Made by a program: the position numbers and the translations under genes. Below the pieces are notes generated by a model, which saw nothing but the letters and a program-made list of their open reading frames with translations, had not been told where the DNA came from and did not search any database. Below, piece after piece: positions 17,133 to 26,053 of a stretch of 64,000 bases of DNA (position 1 is its first letter; every line of letters begins with the position of its first letter). Source of the DNA: Sphingobacteriales bacterium (GTDB taxonomy: Bacteria > Bacteroidota > Bacteroidia > Chitinophagales > UBA2359); the NCBI GenBank assembly GCA_016711285.1, contig JADJTG010000002.1:855105-919104 (forward strand), read 5' to 3'.

Positions 17133-18305
17133 CTATATCATCGGCGAACGCTCGAAAGGTCGGGAGCGATCGAACCAATAGCGGTAGGTGTGGTGTGTTT
17201 TTACTAAATCACAATCCAAATGCTTAGGAATAGTAAGCATTTTGCTATTAAAATCTCCAACCCAGTTCATTTCTATATAGTCGTATATTTTATCTTTTTT
17301 TATTACTTGCACGGCTTTGTGCATCATACCGCTTTCAATGCCTTTGCCCTGCTGCGAAGGAATAATACCAAAAGCAATGCCCAGCAATTTGCCGTTGCTG
17401 CCTTGTGTTTTTTGATAATACAAAAATTTTAATTTGCCCCACCAATTCAAATTACCGTTTAAGTGTTTAGCAATTTCGTTGAGTTCGGGCAAAGAGAGAA
17501 AGAAAGAAATTGGTTCGTCTTTATAATACGCAAAAAATACTACTCTTTTATCAACCACCTGCTCCATTGATTTAAAAAGAGCGCGTGCTTTTTCGCGGCT
17601 CATAGGTTTAAAATTATCGTGATTTTTTCCCCACGCCAAATTATAAATATAGCAAAAATCATCGGCATATTCCGCAAAGTTTTTTTGACGTGCATCTTCA
17701 AAACGATATTCAGGATTATTGATAATGGCTGCCATTCTTTTTTCGTATCGCTCAGGAATCGGAATATCAATCAGGCGACCAAAGGTGTATTGTTTAAAAT
17801 AGAGTTGAAAACCGTAATCTTCAAAAAAATTTTGATAATAAGGCGGGTTATAGGGCATACAAAATACGGGGGAGTGGTCGAAGCCCTCGACCAAAAGTCC
17901 CCACCAACGCTCGCGCTCGCCAAAATTGACGGGTCCGTCCATTCCTTCTAATCCGCGTTGTTGCAACCATTCTTTGCAGGCATCTAAGAGCATAAAAGCC
18001 GCTTGCCGATCGTTGATACATTCAAAAAAACCCATACCGCCAACGGGAGCGTTTTTGTCGTAGGAGCGTTCGGGGTTGTAAAAAGCGGCTACTCGTCCGA
18101 TGCTTTTGCCCTGCGCATCAAGTAGCACCCAGCGTATCGCTTCGCCGCCGTGGAGGAGTTTGTTGTTTTGAGGCGAAAATACTTTTTCTACCTCCTGACG
18201 CAGCGGGCGCACCCAATTCGGATATGGCGGACGATAAATAGACAAGGGCATTTCATCAAATAATTGCACACTGCGTGTATCAGCGACAGATAGTAATTGC
18301 ATCAT
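17133..18305 (-). CDS. GNAT-like N-acetyltransferase family protein
   Basis: This 390-residue protein resembles a group of Bacteroidota proteins annotated as GNAT-like acyltransferases. The C-terminal half has the GNAT pattern: a strand region VVFFAYYKDEPISFFLSLPE, then a cofactor-loop-like segment IIPSQQGKGIESGMM near residue 315. The N-terminal half, with the segment GPVNFGERERWWGLL near 125, looks like a second divergent domain, as in FemAB-like tandem folds. It is the last gene of a minus-strand group, 35 bases behind pafA. Substrate and pathway are unknown. Confidence 0.75.
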   Translation of the reverse strand: MMQLLSVADTRSVQLFDEMPLSIYRPPYPNWVRPLRQEVEKVFSPQNNKLLHGGEAIRWVLLDAQGKSIGRVAAFYNPERSYDKNAPVGGMGFFECINDRQAAFMLLDACKEWLQQRGLEGMDGPVNFGERERWWGLLVEGFDHSPVFCMPYNPPYYQNFFEDYGFQLYFKQYTFGRLIDIPIPERYEKRMAAIINNPEYRFEDARQKNFAEYADDFCYIYNLAWGKNHDNFKPMSREKARALFKSMEQVVDKRVVFFAYYKDEPISFFLSLPELNEIAKHLNGNLNWWGKLKFLYYQKTQGSNGKLLGIAFGIIPSQQGKGIESGMMHKAVQVIKKDKIYDYIEMNWVGDFNSKMLTIPKHLDCDLVKTHHTYRYWFDRSRPFERSPMI

Positions 18306-18340
18306 TCATTATTTAAGTTGCGAAAAAAAGAAAAATGCGC

Positions 18341-20029
18341 TTATTTGGTAAGTCCCGGAATAGGTGTGCCAATGGCGGCATTCGGCTCCATCAGGTGCAG
18401 AAAATTGGCTAAAGTGGGGGCAATGTCGGTAATCCATACGGGGCGTGCCGACTCGCCCGCTTTGATGCGCCAGCCATACCACAACAAAGGAATGTGGGTA
18501 TCGTAATTGTAGCCGGAGCCGTGCGTAGTGCCGCCTTTAACAGCATATTCTCCCTCAAACCAAGCGGGTTCGAGCATAAAAACAATATCACCGGAGCGTT
18601 TTTGATGAAAACCTTTTCGAAAACGCTCTACCTGCATATTATTGGGCAAAGCAGTGCGCAAAGTGCGGCGGTCAAAAGCATAGACAATGCCCTCTATTTT
18701 TTCCAATAAATCAACAGTCATTGCTTCTAAATTTTCTATACCCACTCCGGCAGCCTGAGCTAATGCATGGTTGAAATAAACATTTTGATTAATCACTGCA
18801 CTCACCCACTGTAAAGAATCGGGAGTACGATAAAAATGGTTGAAATATTCATTGAGTTCGGTTTGCAATTGTGTTTCGGATATAACACCGGCAGGAATAC
18901 GCAAACTTTGCATGTGGGCGGGGGTTTCAGCACCGCCATGGTCGGCAGTCAAAAACACGAGTACATTTTTTTTACCAATATATTTATCCAAAAATTTCAA
19001 AAATCGTTCTATATCCCTGTCCAAACGCACATAGCAATCTTCTACTTCTATAGAGCGCACGCCAAATTGATGTCCGATATAGTCGGGTGAGGAAAAACTC
19101 AAAGCCAAAAAATCGGTATAGTCGCCTCTGCCCATTTTTTCGGCTTGCAGAGCTTCTATGGCAAAATCAACCGTAAATGTATTGCCATAAGGTGTGGCGC
19201 GTATGAGGTCGTTGTTGTAAAGACCCCGTGCTTTGATGGTATCTAAGGTATAAGGGAAATGGGCTTCGGGAGCGTTTTTAAAAGGATTTTTGAACTGTTG
19301 CGTATCAGAAAGGCTTTCGTAGTAGTCGGTGATGGGGAGATAAGTATCCCAGATATTGTGTAAATAATTTGTGGCAAATTGTTTTTCGTTAAAATTTTGT
19401 ACCCAAGCGGGGAGCTGCTGCATATAGTAAGTGCTGCTAATCCAATTACCCGTAGCACCATCAAACCAATAGGCGGCATTCGGGATATGTCCGGCGGGCA
19501 GAATAGAGCCTCTGTCTTTGAGGCAGATGCCAATGACTTTGGAGCGCATATTTGACCACAGACGCAACTCATCGGTGATGGTGGTTGCCAATAACAAATT
19601 TGGCGACATCAGCCCCGCCAGAGAGGTGCTACCGACAGTTTGTACGGTTGTATCTTCACAGGTATAAATCGTAGATTCCCTTTCGCGCACATACCAGTTG
19701 TTGCCTACAATGCCGTGCCATTCGGGGGTAGTGCCGGTGTAGATAGAAGCGTGACCGGGACCGGTGTAAGTGGGCACATAATTATATTGTGTATTTTGGC
19801 AATTAAAACCCTCGCGCAAGAGCCGTTTGAAACCGCCATCGCCATATTTATCCCAGTAGCGATACAAATAGTCGTAGCGCATTTGGTCAATGACAATACC
19901 GATGACCAATTTGGGGTGATTATCGGGCGAAGTAGTGACAAGGTGAGATTTCTGTGCCAAAGCCGCAGTATGGCAAATGCCACAGTACAGCATCAACGAT
20001 ATAATATGTTTGTAAAAAAAGGAATACAT
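18341..20029 (-). CDS. pafA: PafA-type alkaline phosphatase
   Basis: This 562-residue secreted phosphatase belongs to the PafA group of the alkaline phosphatase superfamily, common in Bacteroidota and active on many phosphomonoesters. A signal peptide (about residues 1-26, ending ALAQ) is followed by the metal-site motif IDQMRYDYLYR, the nucleophile threonine in YVPTYTGPGHASIYTG, and the KDR pair in ICLKDRGSILPAGH that matches the substrate-binding Lys and Arg of characterised PafA. Later metal ligands appear in SSPDYIGHQFG and TADHGG. The ATG at 20029 is preferred over an upstream TTG. It sits between an EEP hydrolase gene (44-base gap) and an acetyltransferase-like gene. Confidence 0.93.
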   Translation of the reverse strand: MYSFFYKHIISLMLYCGICHTAALAQKSHLVTTSPDNHPKLVIGIVIDQMRYDYLYRYWDKYGDGGFKRLLREGFNCQNTQYNYVPTYTGPGHASIYTGTTPEWHGIVGNNWYVRERESTIYTCEDTTVQTVGSTSLAGLMSPNLLLATTITDELRLWSNMRSKVIGICLKDRGSILPAGHIPNAAYWFDGATGNWISSTYYMQQLPAWVQNFNEKQFATNYLHNIWDTYLPITDYYESLSDTQQFKNPFKNAPEAHFPYTLDTIKARGLYNNDLIRATPYGNTFTVDFAIEALQAEKMGRGDYTDFLALSFSSPDYIGHQFGVRSIEVEDCYVRLDRDIERFLKFLDKYIGKKNVLVFLTADHGGAETPAHMQSLRIPAGVISETQLQTELNEYFNHFYRTPDSLQWVSAVINQNVYFNHALAQAAGVGIENLEAMTVDLLEKIEGIVYAFDRRTLRTALPNNMQVERFRKGFHQKRSGDIVFMLEPAWFEGEYAVKGGTTHGSGYNYDTHIPLLWYGWRIKAGESARPVWITDIAPTLANFLHLMEPNAAIGTPIPGLTK

Positions 20030-20073
20030 ATACAGCAAAAAGATGATTGGTTATTAATTGCTAAAAACAACGC

Positions 20074-21042
20074 TTATTTCCAGCCCAAATCTACCCATAC
20101 AGGCAAATGGTCGGATATGTTGCGGGCTTTTTCATAGTCTTTAAAGTTTTTCACAAAATCAATAACTCCGCTACGCAGGGCTTTCATGATTTGTTTTTCG
20201 TAAAAAATATTATCATAGGGTTCGGATAAATAATCATTTTCGGCGTATTTGCTTTTGAGGCTTGTTTTTTGTCCGAGTAAAGCAGGCGAAAATTCATTAT
20301 GTATTTGCGTAAAAGCATCGTGATGAGCATCTAAATTAAAATCACCCAAAAACACGACATTATCGACGGGATAGGTTTCTTGAATACGATACAACTGCAT
20401 TATTTCATTTTCGGGCTGTTTTTCGGGCGGTACGGCATGAAAGTTAATCAGCAACAAATCTTTACTACCCACCTGAAAACGCGCCATATAAGGTTCGCGG
20501 GCAATGGTGCGCTCAAAAGGCTTCACGAGCATCGCTTTATTGTATAGCTTTACCTTGGATTGTTTCCATATATAAGCATACCGCTCCGAAGTTCCTTTAC
20601 CTTCGGTGGGGTCGCTGATGGTATAATCCCAATCGCCGCCTTTATTGTTGAGGGCTTCTGCCAAACGCGCCACGCCCTGCGCTCCGTCGCTGCTCACATT
20701 AATCTCCTGTAATGCTATTATATCATACGATTTCAGCAAACTCGCCATAAAATCAATTTCGGCATCGTCTTTACTTTTTCCAAAATTACACACATTCCAC
20801 GACACCAAATTAAATGCTTTTTTAACGGGCTTTTGTTCGGCAGGAATGGGGTCGCTGCTTTCAGAAGAAGAAGTTACGGGCGCATTTCTGTAATCGTCAA
20901 TAAAAGTTCTGATATTTTGAAGCAGTTGGCGAATCTCTTGAGGTAAAAATGCGGGAGGCTCGGTAGCAAGTGCCACAATGACCAACAATACAGGTGTTAA
21001 AAATACCAACGAAAGCAGCCAACGGCGTAATTTAGTTATCAT
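20074..21042 (-). CDS. Endonuclease/exonuclease/phosphatase-family protein
   Basis: This 322-residue protein has an N-terminal membrane segment (about residues 9-27) and a Ser/Pro-rich linker, then the DNase I-like EEP fold from about residue 75. The family's metal and catalytic motifs are present: SWNVCNFG, IIALQEI, the GDFNLDAHHD loop and the terminal SDHLP. Members hydrolyse phosphodiesters or phosphomonoesters in nucleic acids, lipids or small molecules; the membrane anchor suggests action outside the cytoplasm. It heads a three-gene minus-strand group with a phosphatase gene, which would fit phosphate scavenging, though that is inference. Confidence 0.88.
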   Translation of the reverse strand: MITKLRRWLLSLVFLTPVLLVIVALATEPPAFLPQEIRQLLQNIRTFIDDYRNAPVTSSSESSDPIPAEQKPVKKAFNLVSWNVCNFGKSKDDAEIDFMASLLKSYDIIALQEINVSSDGAQGVARLAEALNNKGGDWDYTISDPTEGKGTSERYAYIWKQSKVKLYNKAMLVKPFERTIAREPYMARFQVGSKDLLLINFHAVPPEKQPENEIMQLYRIQETYPVDNVVFLGDFNLDAHHDAFTQIHNEFSPALLGQKTSLKSKYAENDYLSEPYDNIFYEKQIMKALRSGVIDFVKNFKDYEKARNISDHLPVWVDLGWK

Positions 21043-21225
21043 CTATAAAAAAATAAGATAAAAATATTTGAGGTTGCTAAGTTAAAGAACTTGTAGCAAG
21101 TTTTTCAAAAAAAGGCACTCACAAGTTTATAAATCATTTAAAATGAATCAATTAGATTACAGAAAAGATTTTAACAAACTATAATAAATGATATATATGT
21201 CGCTAAAAAAATTAGTATGATATTA

Positions 21226-21233
21226 TATTTTTG
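21226..21233 (+). promoter_or_regulatory. -7 promoter box upstream of DUF423 gene
   Basis: TATTTTTG fits TAnnTTTG and lies 42 bases before the start at 21275. No -33 TTG is found at the usual distance. Confidence 0.4.
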
Positions 21234-21274
21234 CGCAACTTTACGGCTTATAAAAAAAATTATACCAACACACC

Positions 21275-21673
21275 ATGAAAGCAATTACTATTCTTCGCAT
21301 TGCAGCAATAATGGGTGCACTGGCAGTTATTTTTGGAGCTTTTGGTGCACACGCCCTCAAAGCACGGCTGAGTCCCGACCGCTTATTATCGTATCAAACG
21401 GCAGTCACCTACCAATTTTATCATACATTGGCACTGTTGGCAATCGGTATTTGGTGGCAGCAGCAAAGTTCGGCTACTTTTTTAAGTACAGTGGCTTGGT
21501 GCTGGCTGGCTGGAGTCATGCTGTTTTCGGGTTCTATCTATTTATTAAGCACACAGGAAATTACACAGATATCCTTCGGATTTTTAGGACCTGTCACGCC
21601 ACTCGGAGGTCTGTGTTTTATTGCGGGCTGGTTGCTGTTATTTTGGAATTTACTCAAATATCCCACCACATAA
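21275..21673 (+). CDS. DUF423 membrane protein
   Basis: This 132-residue integral membrane protein belongs to the DUF423 (YgdD/YwdK) family of unknown function. The four expected membrane helices are visible (about residues 5-28, 46-62, 70-92, 100-125), and the N-terminal signature GAFGAHALKARLSP is intact. The length is normal for the family. It lies alone between divergent and downstream genes with its own promoter-like box. Confidence 0.93.
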   Translation: MKAITILRIAAIMGALAVIFGAFGAHALKARLSPDRLLSYQTAVTYQFYHTLALLAIGIWWQQQSSATFLSTVAWCWLAGVMLFSGSIYLLSTQEITQISFGFLGPVTPLGGLCFIAGWLLLFWNLLKYPTT

Positions 21674-21830
21674 GTCAATTATATACTTTTTAATACGAAT
21701 GGAATAATAGAGCGACTTTGTCGTTTAGTATCGTTATAAACCCATTTTTAGGCATTATTTTTGTTTGTGTATTTTTTTATAATTTTCTTTAAAAGAAGTC
21801 GCCGTTGCCTTTATTCAATCGTAATATAAT

Positions 21831-23453
21831 ATGGAGAGAGTTTTATTATATTGTATAGCATTCATTGTCATTTTATCTTACAACACCAAGAGCTATGCTC
21901 AAATTACGTCCGAAGAACAAGCCGAAATTGATTCTTTGGCGGTGTTGTATATTAATCAGTATCAGCAATATGCGATTTCAGAGATGTATCGCACCGGAAT
22001 TCCCGCCAGTATAAAATTGGCACAGGCACTCCACGAAACCAACTATGGCAGAAGCCGTTTGGCTGTTTTAGCAAATAATCATTTCGGTGCCAAATGCCAC
22101 AATACTTGGTTTGGTGCTACTATTTCATACACTGACGACCGACCCAATGAGTGTTTCAGAAAGTATGAAAGCGTATATGAATCATATATTAATCATGCTA
22201 AAATATTAGAAAAAGACCGTTATAAATTTTTATTTCGCTTAGACCGTTCCGATTATAAAGGCTGGTGCTTTGGTTTAAAAACCGCTGGCTATGCCACCGA
22301 CCCGCGCTATGCCGGAAAACTTATCAATATCATTGAACGCTACCGTCTGCATTTATACGATTTTGCACAAAATGGTGAATATATTGCTGCCTATTCGCCT
22401 ACACAATCTTCTTTTGTACAAACCGCAGATGCTATAGTTGCCCACACACAGCAGCCCGTTCCGCGCGAACAATATGTATTATCTGCACTACAAACACAAA
22501 ATACCCCTACTATTCCTGCTGCCGCTATTGTTGCGCAGCCGCACGCCATACCCAAATATTTAGGCTATCGCCCTATTCAATATATCAATGGAGCAGAAGT
22601 TGTCACTTATCGTCATCCTGTATATCCTGCACAAATCGCAGAAAAATACAATTGTGATTTAGATAAACTCTTAGATTGGAACGACATACAAACCAACGAC
22701 ACCATCGCTGCCAATACGCCCATTTATTTGGCAGAACGCCGCAGCAAAAGTGATAAAAAATATAAAAAACACGAAGTACAAAAAGGTGAAACCATAGAAC
22801 AAGTTGCACTGAAATACGGCGTAAAAACAGGGGCTTTGCGCGAGCGCAACCATTTGGAGGCGGGCGAAGAACTTGCCGCAGGTACGGTGCTGTATTTGCG
22901 CAAAAAAGCCCCGCATATCACTGAAATTACGAAAGAAACAGCTCCTGCCTCAACAACAGCCATCGCCCCAAAAAAGGAAGATACCCAAAACCAATCTGAA
23001 CAACAGCAGGTGCACGGCACTCGCCAAAATTCCGTTGTGCCGCCACTTCCCAAACAAAGCGGTACGCCCACCACCTCCACAAAAATAAATCCTGCAACAA
23101 CAGATACACCTCGCAAACTCGCCATCAGCTATCCGCCGCAAGGCACTAAAATTATCATTCGCGAAAACACCATCGCCTACCACGATGCTCAAAGTGATAT
23201 TTCAGGTCCAGCAGTTACCGCCCACAATTTTCCGGCAAATACTACTCCGGCAGCTGCTCCTGTTGTTGATGCACCCGCAGCAACTCCCGCTGGCGTTCCT
23301 ATGAACGAGCGTCTTTATCACAAAGTAACCGCCGGCGACACCTTGTTCAGCCTCGCCAAACGCTACCAATGCAGTATTGATTATATTTGTAGTATGAACA
23401 GCAGTATCAAAAAAAATAAAATAGTAGCAGGTTCTTTGTTGCGTGTGCGCTAA
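21831..23453 (+). CDS. Secreted glucosaminidase with LysM domains
   Basis: This 540-residue cell-wall hydrolase starts with a signal peptide of about 23 residues. A GH73-type glucosaminidase domain covers about residues 30-180, with the substrate-region signature PASIKLAQALHETNYGRSRL and the NNHFGAKC motif. The rest holds LysM-type peptidoglycan-binding modules: a degenerate one near 262-305, one near 313-355 (EVQKGETIEQVALKYG) and a good one at the C terminus near 497-539 (HKVTAGDTLFSLAKRYQ). A long Pro/Thr/Ala-rich linker separates the last two. The enzyme probably cuts glycan strands during growth or separation. A terminator follows. Confidence 0.92.
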   Translation: MERVLLYCIAFIVILSYNTKSYAQITSEEQAEIDSLAVLYINQYQQYAISEMYRTGIPASIKLAQALHETNYGRSRLAVLANNHFGAKCHNTWFGATISYTDDRPNECFRKYESVYESYINHAKILEKDRYKFLFRLDRSDYKGWCFGLKTAGYATDPRYAGKLINIIERYRLHLYDFAQNGEYIAAYSPTQSSFVQTADAIVAHTQQPVPREQYVLSALQTQNTPTIPAAAIVAQPHAIPKYLGYRPIQYINGAEVVTYRHPVYPAQIAEKYNCDLDKLLDWNDIQTNDTIAANTPIYLAERRSKSDKKYKKHEVQKGETIEQVALKYGVKTGALRERNHLEAGEELAAGTVLYLRKKAPHITEITKETAPASTTAIAPKKEDTQNQSEQQQVHGTRQNSVVPPLPKQSGTPTTSTKINPATTDTPRKLAISYPPQGTKIIIRENTIAYHDAQSDISGPAVTAHNFPANTTPAAAPVVDAPAATPAGVPMNERLYHKVTAGDTLFSLAKRYQCSIDYICSMNSSIKKNKIVAGSLLRVR

Positions 23454-23534
23454 AAAAATACATGTTGTTAAAAATCAACTTTTAAAAAAAAACATAAACA
23501 ATCCGTTTACGACATCATTTCTATAAAAAAACAC

Positions 23535-23563
23535 TGCCTTGCTCTTACAGCAGGGCATTTTTG
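23535..23563 (+). terminator. Terminator between the glucosaminidase and aminotransferase genes
   Basis: A 9-bp stem (23535-23543 with 23549-23557, one G-U pair) with a 5-base loop is followed by a T-rich run. Confidence 0.7.
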
Positions 23564-23610
23564 TTTTTATTTGCAACATTAAAAAAACAGCGCGACAACA
23601 TTTATTATTT

Positions 23611-24792
23611 ATGAATACCTCTTTACGACAACTGTTTTTGCAACATGTAGCCCAAACCAGCGATGCGCCTTTGCAGTTGGAAATTAACCGCGCCGAAGGT
23701 ATGTATTTATACAGTCCCGACGGGCAACGCTATATGGATTTAATAGCCGGTATCGGTGTGAGCAATGTAGGGCATTGTCACCCGCACGTTGTTCAAGCTG
23801 TGCAGGAGCAAGCCGCCCGCTACATGCACCTGATGGTGTATGGCGAATATATTTATTATCCGCAAGTACAATTATCCAAATTGCTGTGCGCACAACTGCC
23901 GCCTTCCTTGAACAATGTGTATCTTACCAACTCGGGGGCAGAGGCTGTAGAAGGTGCTATGAAACTCGCTAAACGCTACACCGAGCGACCTGAAATAATT
24001 TCTTTTAAAAACGCCTATCACGGCAGCACGCAAGGAGCATTGAGCATTATGGGCGATGAACTTCTCAAAAATAAAGTGCGCCCACTGCTTCCTGCCACGC
24101 GCACCCTGCACTACAATGTAAAAGAAGATATAGCAGCCATCACTACACAAACGGCGGCAGTGGTGGCGGAGGTGGTGCAAGCCGAAGCGGGAGTTATTGC
24201 CGCCGATGCCGAATTTTTACAAGCCCTGCGGAAGCATTGCACCGAACAGGGAGTATTGCTTATTTTTGATGAAATACAAAGCGGTTTCGGACGGTGCGGC
24301 ACGCTGTTTGCCTTTGAGCAATACGGCGTAGTACCGGATATACTGCTGCTCGCCAAAGGAATGGGCGGCGGCTTACCGATTGGAGCCTTCATCGCCGATA
24401 AAAAAATAATGAGCAGTTTGAGCCACGACCCCGTTTTAGGACACATCACTACTTTTGGTGGCAATGCAGTATGTGCGGCGGCGGCACTGGCAACTTTGGA
24501 AGTGCTGTTGCAAAATAACCTGATGGCAGAGGTAAAAGAAAAAGAGCAATGTTTTTTACAATATTTACAACACCCGCGCATCAAAGCAGTGCGCAGCAAA
24601 GGTTTGATGATAGCTGTAGAATTGGACAGTTTTGATACCGTGCTGCAAAGCGTACAATATTGCATAAAAAACGGCATCATCGTAGATTGGTTTTTATTTG
24701 CGCCCCACTGCCTGCGCATTGCACCGCCTTTATTGATTACGCCCGAAGAAATACAAACCGCCTGCACGATTATCACGAAAAGTTTGGATTAA
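23611..24792 (+). CDS. Class III PLP-dependent aminotransferase
   Basis: This 393-residue enzyme belongs to the class III (acetylornithine/ornithine/4-aminobutyrate) aminotransferases. The PLP site is clear: the phosphate-binding segment NSGAEAVEGAMKLAKRYT, the aspartate in LLIFDEIQSGFGRCG and the Schiff-base lysine in LLLAKGMGGGLPIGAF. The substrate-entry loop GHITTFGGNAVCAAA is present. Residue patterns most resemble the ornithine/acetylornithine branch, but no arginine-pathway gene is next to it, so the substrate is open. The ATG at 23611 is chosen; an upstream in-frame codon at 23539 would add 24 unlikely residues. A purine nucleoside phosphorylase gene follows after 53 bases. Confidence 0.92.
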   Translation: MNTSLRQLFLQHVAQTSDAPLQLEINRAEGMYLYSPDGQRYMDLIAGIGVSNVGHCHPHVVQAVQEQAARYMHLMVYGEYIYYPQVQLSKLLCAQLPPSLNNVYLTNSGAEAVEGAMKLAKRYTERPEIISFKNAYHGSTQGALSIMGDELLKNKVRPLLPATRTLHYNVKEDIAAITTQTAAVVAEVVQAEAGVIAADAEFLQALRKHCTEQGVLLIFDEIQSGFGRCGTLFAFEQYGVVPDILLLAKGMGGGLPIGAFIADKKIMSSLSHDPVLGHITTFGGNAVCAAAALATLEVLLQNNLMAEVKEKEQCFLQYLQHPRIKAVRSKGLMIAVELDSFDTVLQSVQYCIKNGIIVDWFLFAPHCLRIAPPLLITPEEIQTACTIITKSLD

Positions 24793-24845
24793 AAAATATA
24801 TTTCCTGTTATATTTCATTAAATATGCTTTATTTTGCCTTCTCGT

Positions 24846-25667
24846 ATGATGACAATACAACAAATACAAGAAAGTGCAGCTTATTTGCGCTCGCGCGGCT
24901 TTGAAGCGGCTACCGCCGGTATTATTTTAGGTTCGGGTTTGGGAAAATTAGTGCATCAGGTAGAAGATACCATTATTATACCTTATTCCGAAATTCCACA
25001 CTTTCCGCTTTCTACGGTTACTTTTCACGAGGGCAACCTGATTTTTGGCACTATTGCCGGAAAAAAAGTGATATTGATGCAAGGGCGGTTTCACTTGTAC
25101 GAAGGCTACGCCGCCTGGCAAATCACCTATCCTTTGCGTGTAATGCACGCAATCGGTATCGAAAATTTGTTGGTGAGCAATGCCGCCGGCGCACTCAATC
25201 CGGCACTGAACAAAGGTGATATTATGCTCATTGAAGACCATATCAATATGATGGGCGACTCGCCACTCAATTTGCCGAATATCAACGATTTCGGGGAGCG
25301 TTTTGTGGATATGTACGAGCCTTACAGTGTTGCTTTGCGCCAGCAACTCAGCCACATCGCCGAACAAAAAAATATTCATCTGCCTTCGGGGGTGTATGTA
25401 GCTTTGTTGGGACCACAGTTAGAAACCAAAGCCGAATACCGCTTTTTGCGCCTTATCGGTGCTGATGCCGTAGGTATGAGCACTGTTCCCGAAGCCATTG
25501 TTGCCAAACAATTACAGATTCCTTGTTTGGCGGTTTCGGTGCTCACCGATGAATGTGACGAAGCGCGCCTCAAGCCGGTAAATGATATTCAGGAAATAAT
25601 AGATATTGCCAATGCCGCCGACAAACAATTGGTGGTGTTGTTCAAGGAGTTGCTGCAGGTGTTGTAA
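24846..25667 (+). CDS. Purine nucleoside phosphorylase
   Basis: This 273-residue enzyme is a trimeric-type purine nucleoside phosphorylase, which splits inosine or guanosine with phosphate into the base and ribose-1-phosphate. The family motifs are visible: the phosphate loop ILGSGLGKL, GRFHLYEGY, the SNAAGALNP segment, the purine-site glutamate region LGPQLETKAEYR and VGMSTVPEAIVA. The length is typical. Two adjacent ATG codons (24846 and 24849) could start the protein; an upstream TTG is less likely. It is probably co-transcribed with the aminotransferase and converges on a cytochrome b5-like gene. Confidence 0.95.
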   Translation: MMTIQQIQESAAYLRSRGFEAATAGIILGSGLGKLVHQVEDTIIIPYSEIPHFPLSTVTFHEGNLIFGTIAGKKVILMQGRFHLYEGYAAWQITYPLRVMHAIGIENLLVSNAAGALNPALNKGDIMLIEDHINMMGDSPLNLPNINDFGERFVDMYEPYSVALRQQLSHIAEQKNIHLPSGVYVALLGPQLETKAEYRFLRLIGADAVGMSTVPEAIVAKQLQIPCLAVSVLTDECDEARLKPVNDIQEIIDIANAADKQLVVLFKELLQVL

Positions 25668-25710
25668 AAAAAAACGGATACCTCTTAAAATAGCAAAACT
25701 CTCAACGATT

Positions 25711-25953
25711 TTATTGCTCTTTCAGCATACCCACCTGCCGGAAACGCTCAAAAACCTGCTCGCTGTGGGGTGCATCGCGGAGTTCTTCGCTCAAATCCTG
25801 CCCTGCCCAGTGTTCATAATGTGTGCCGGTATGCCACAAGCGGCTTGCACTTACATCGTAGATAATGCCCTTATAAGCCACCCATACTTCGGGGCGGTCT
25901 TGTCCGTTGCGCAGTGCCAACTGAGTGCGTGTGTAGAAGGGTAAAGAGTGCAT
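25711..25953 (-). CDS. Small cytochrome b5-like haem-binding protein
   Basis: This 80-residue protein is a single cytochrome b5-like haem/steroid-binding domain. The start of the fold (YTRTQLALRNG), the VWVAYKGIIYDVS segment and the two haem-ligand regions (LWHTGTHYEHWAGQDL and the later APHSEQVFERF) are in order. It has no signal peptide or membrane anchor, so it is a soluble one-domain form of the type found in many bacteria. Its redox partner is unknown. It is transcribed toward the purine nucleoside phosphorylase gene. Confidence 0.88.
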   Translation of the reverse strand: MHSLPFYTRTQLALRNGQDRPEVWVAYKGIIYDVSASRLWHTGTHYEHWAGQDLSEELRDAPHSEQVFERFRQVGMLKEQ

Positions 25954-26053
25954 TTTTGCAAAATCGCAACAAAATTATACCTTTATCGCTGCATTTTACA
26001 ACCCTTTTGCGCTTTCGTACATCTTTTTCCAAAAGCCTCTTTATTTTTGTTCC

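Noticed and set aside
26042..26049. A -7 box giving a leaderless porZ transcript
   Set aside because: TATTTTTG stands only four bases before the ATG; in AT-rich DNA such a match is easily chance, so it was not listed as a feature.
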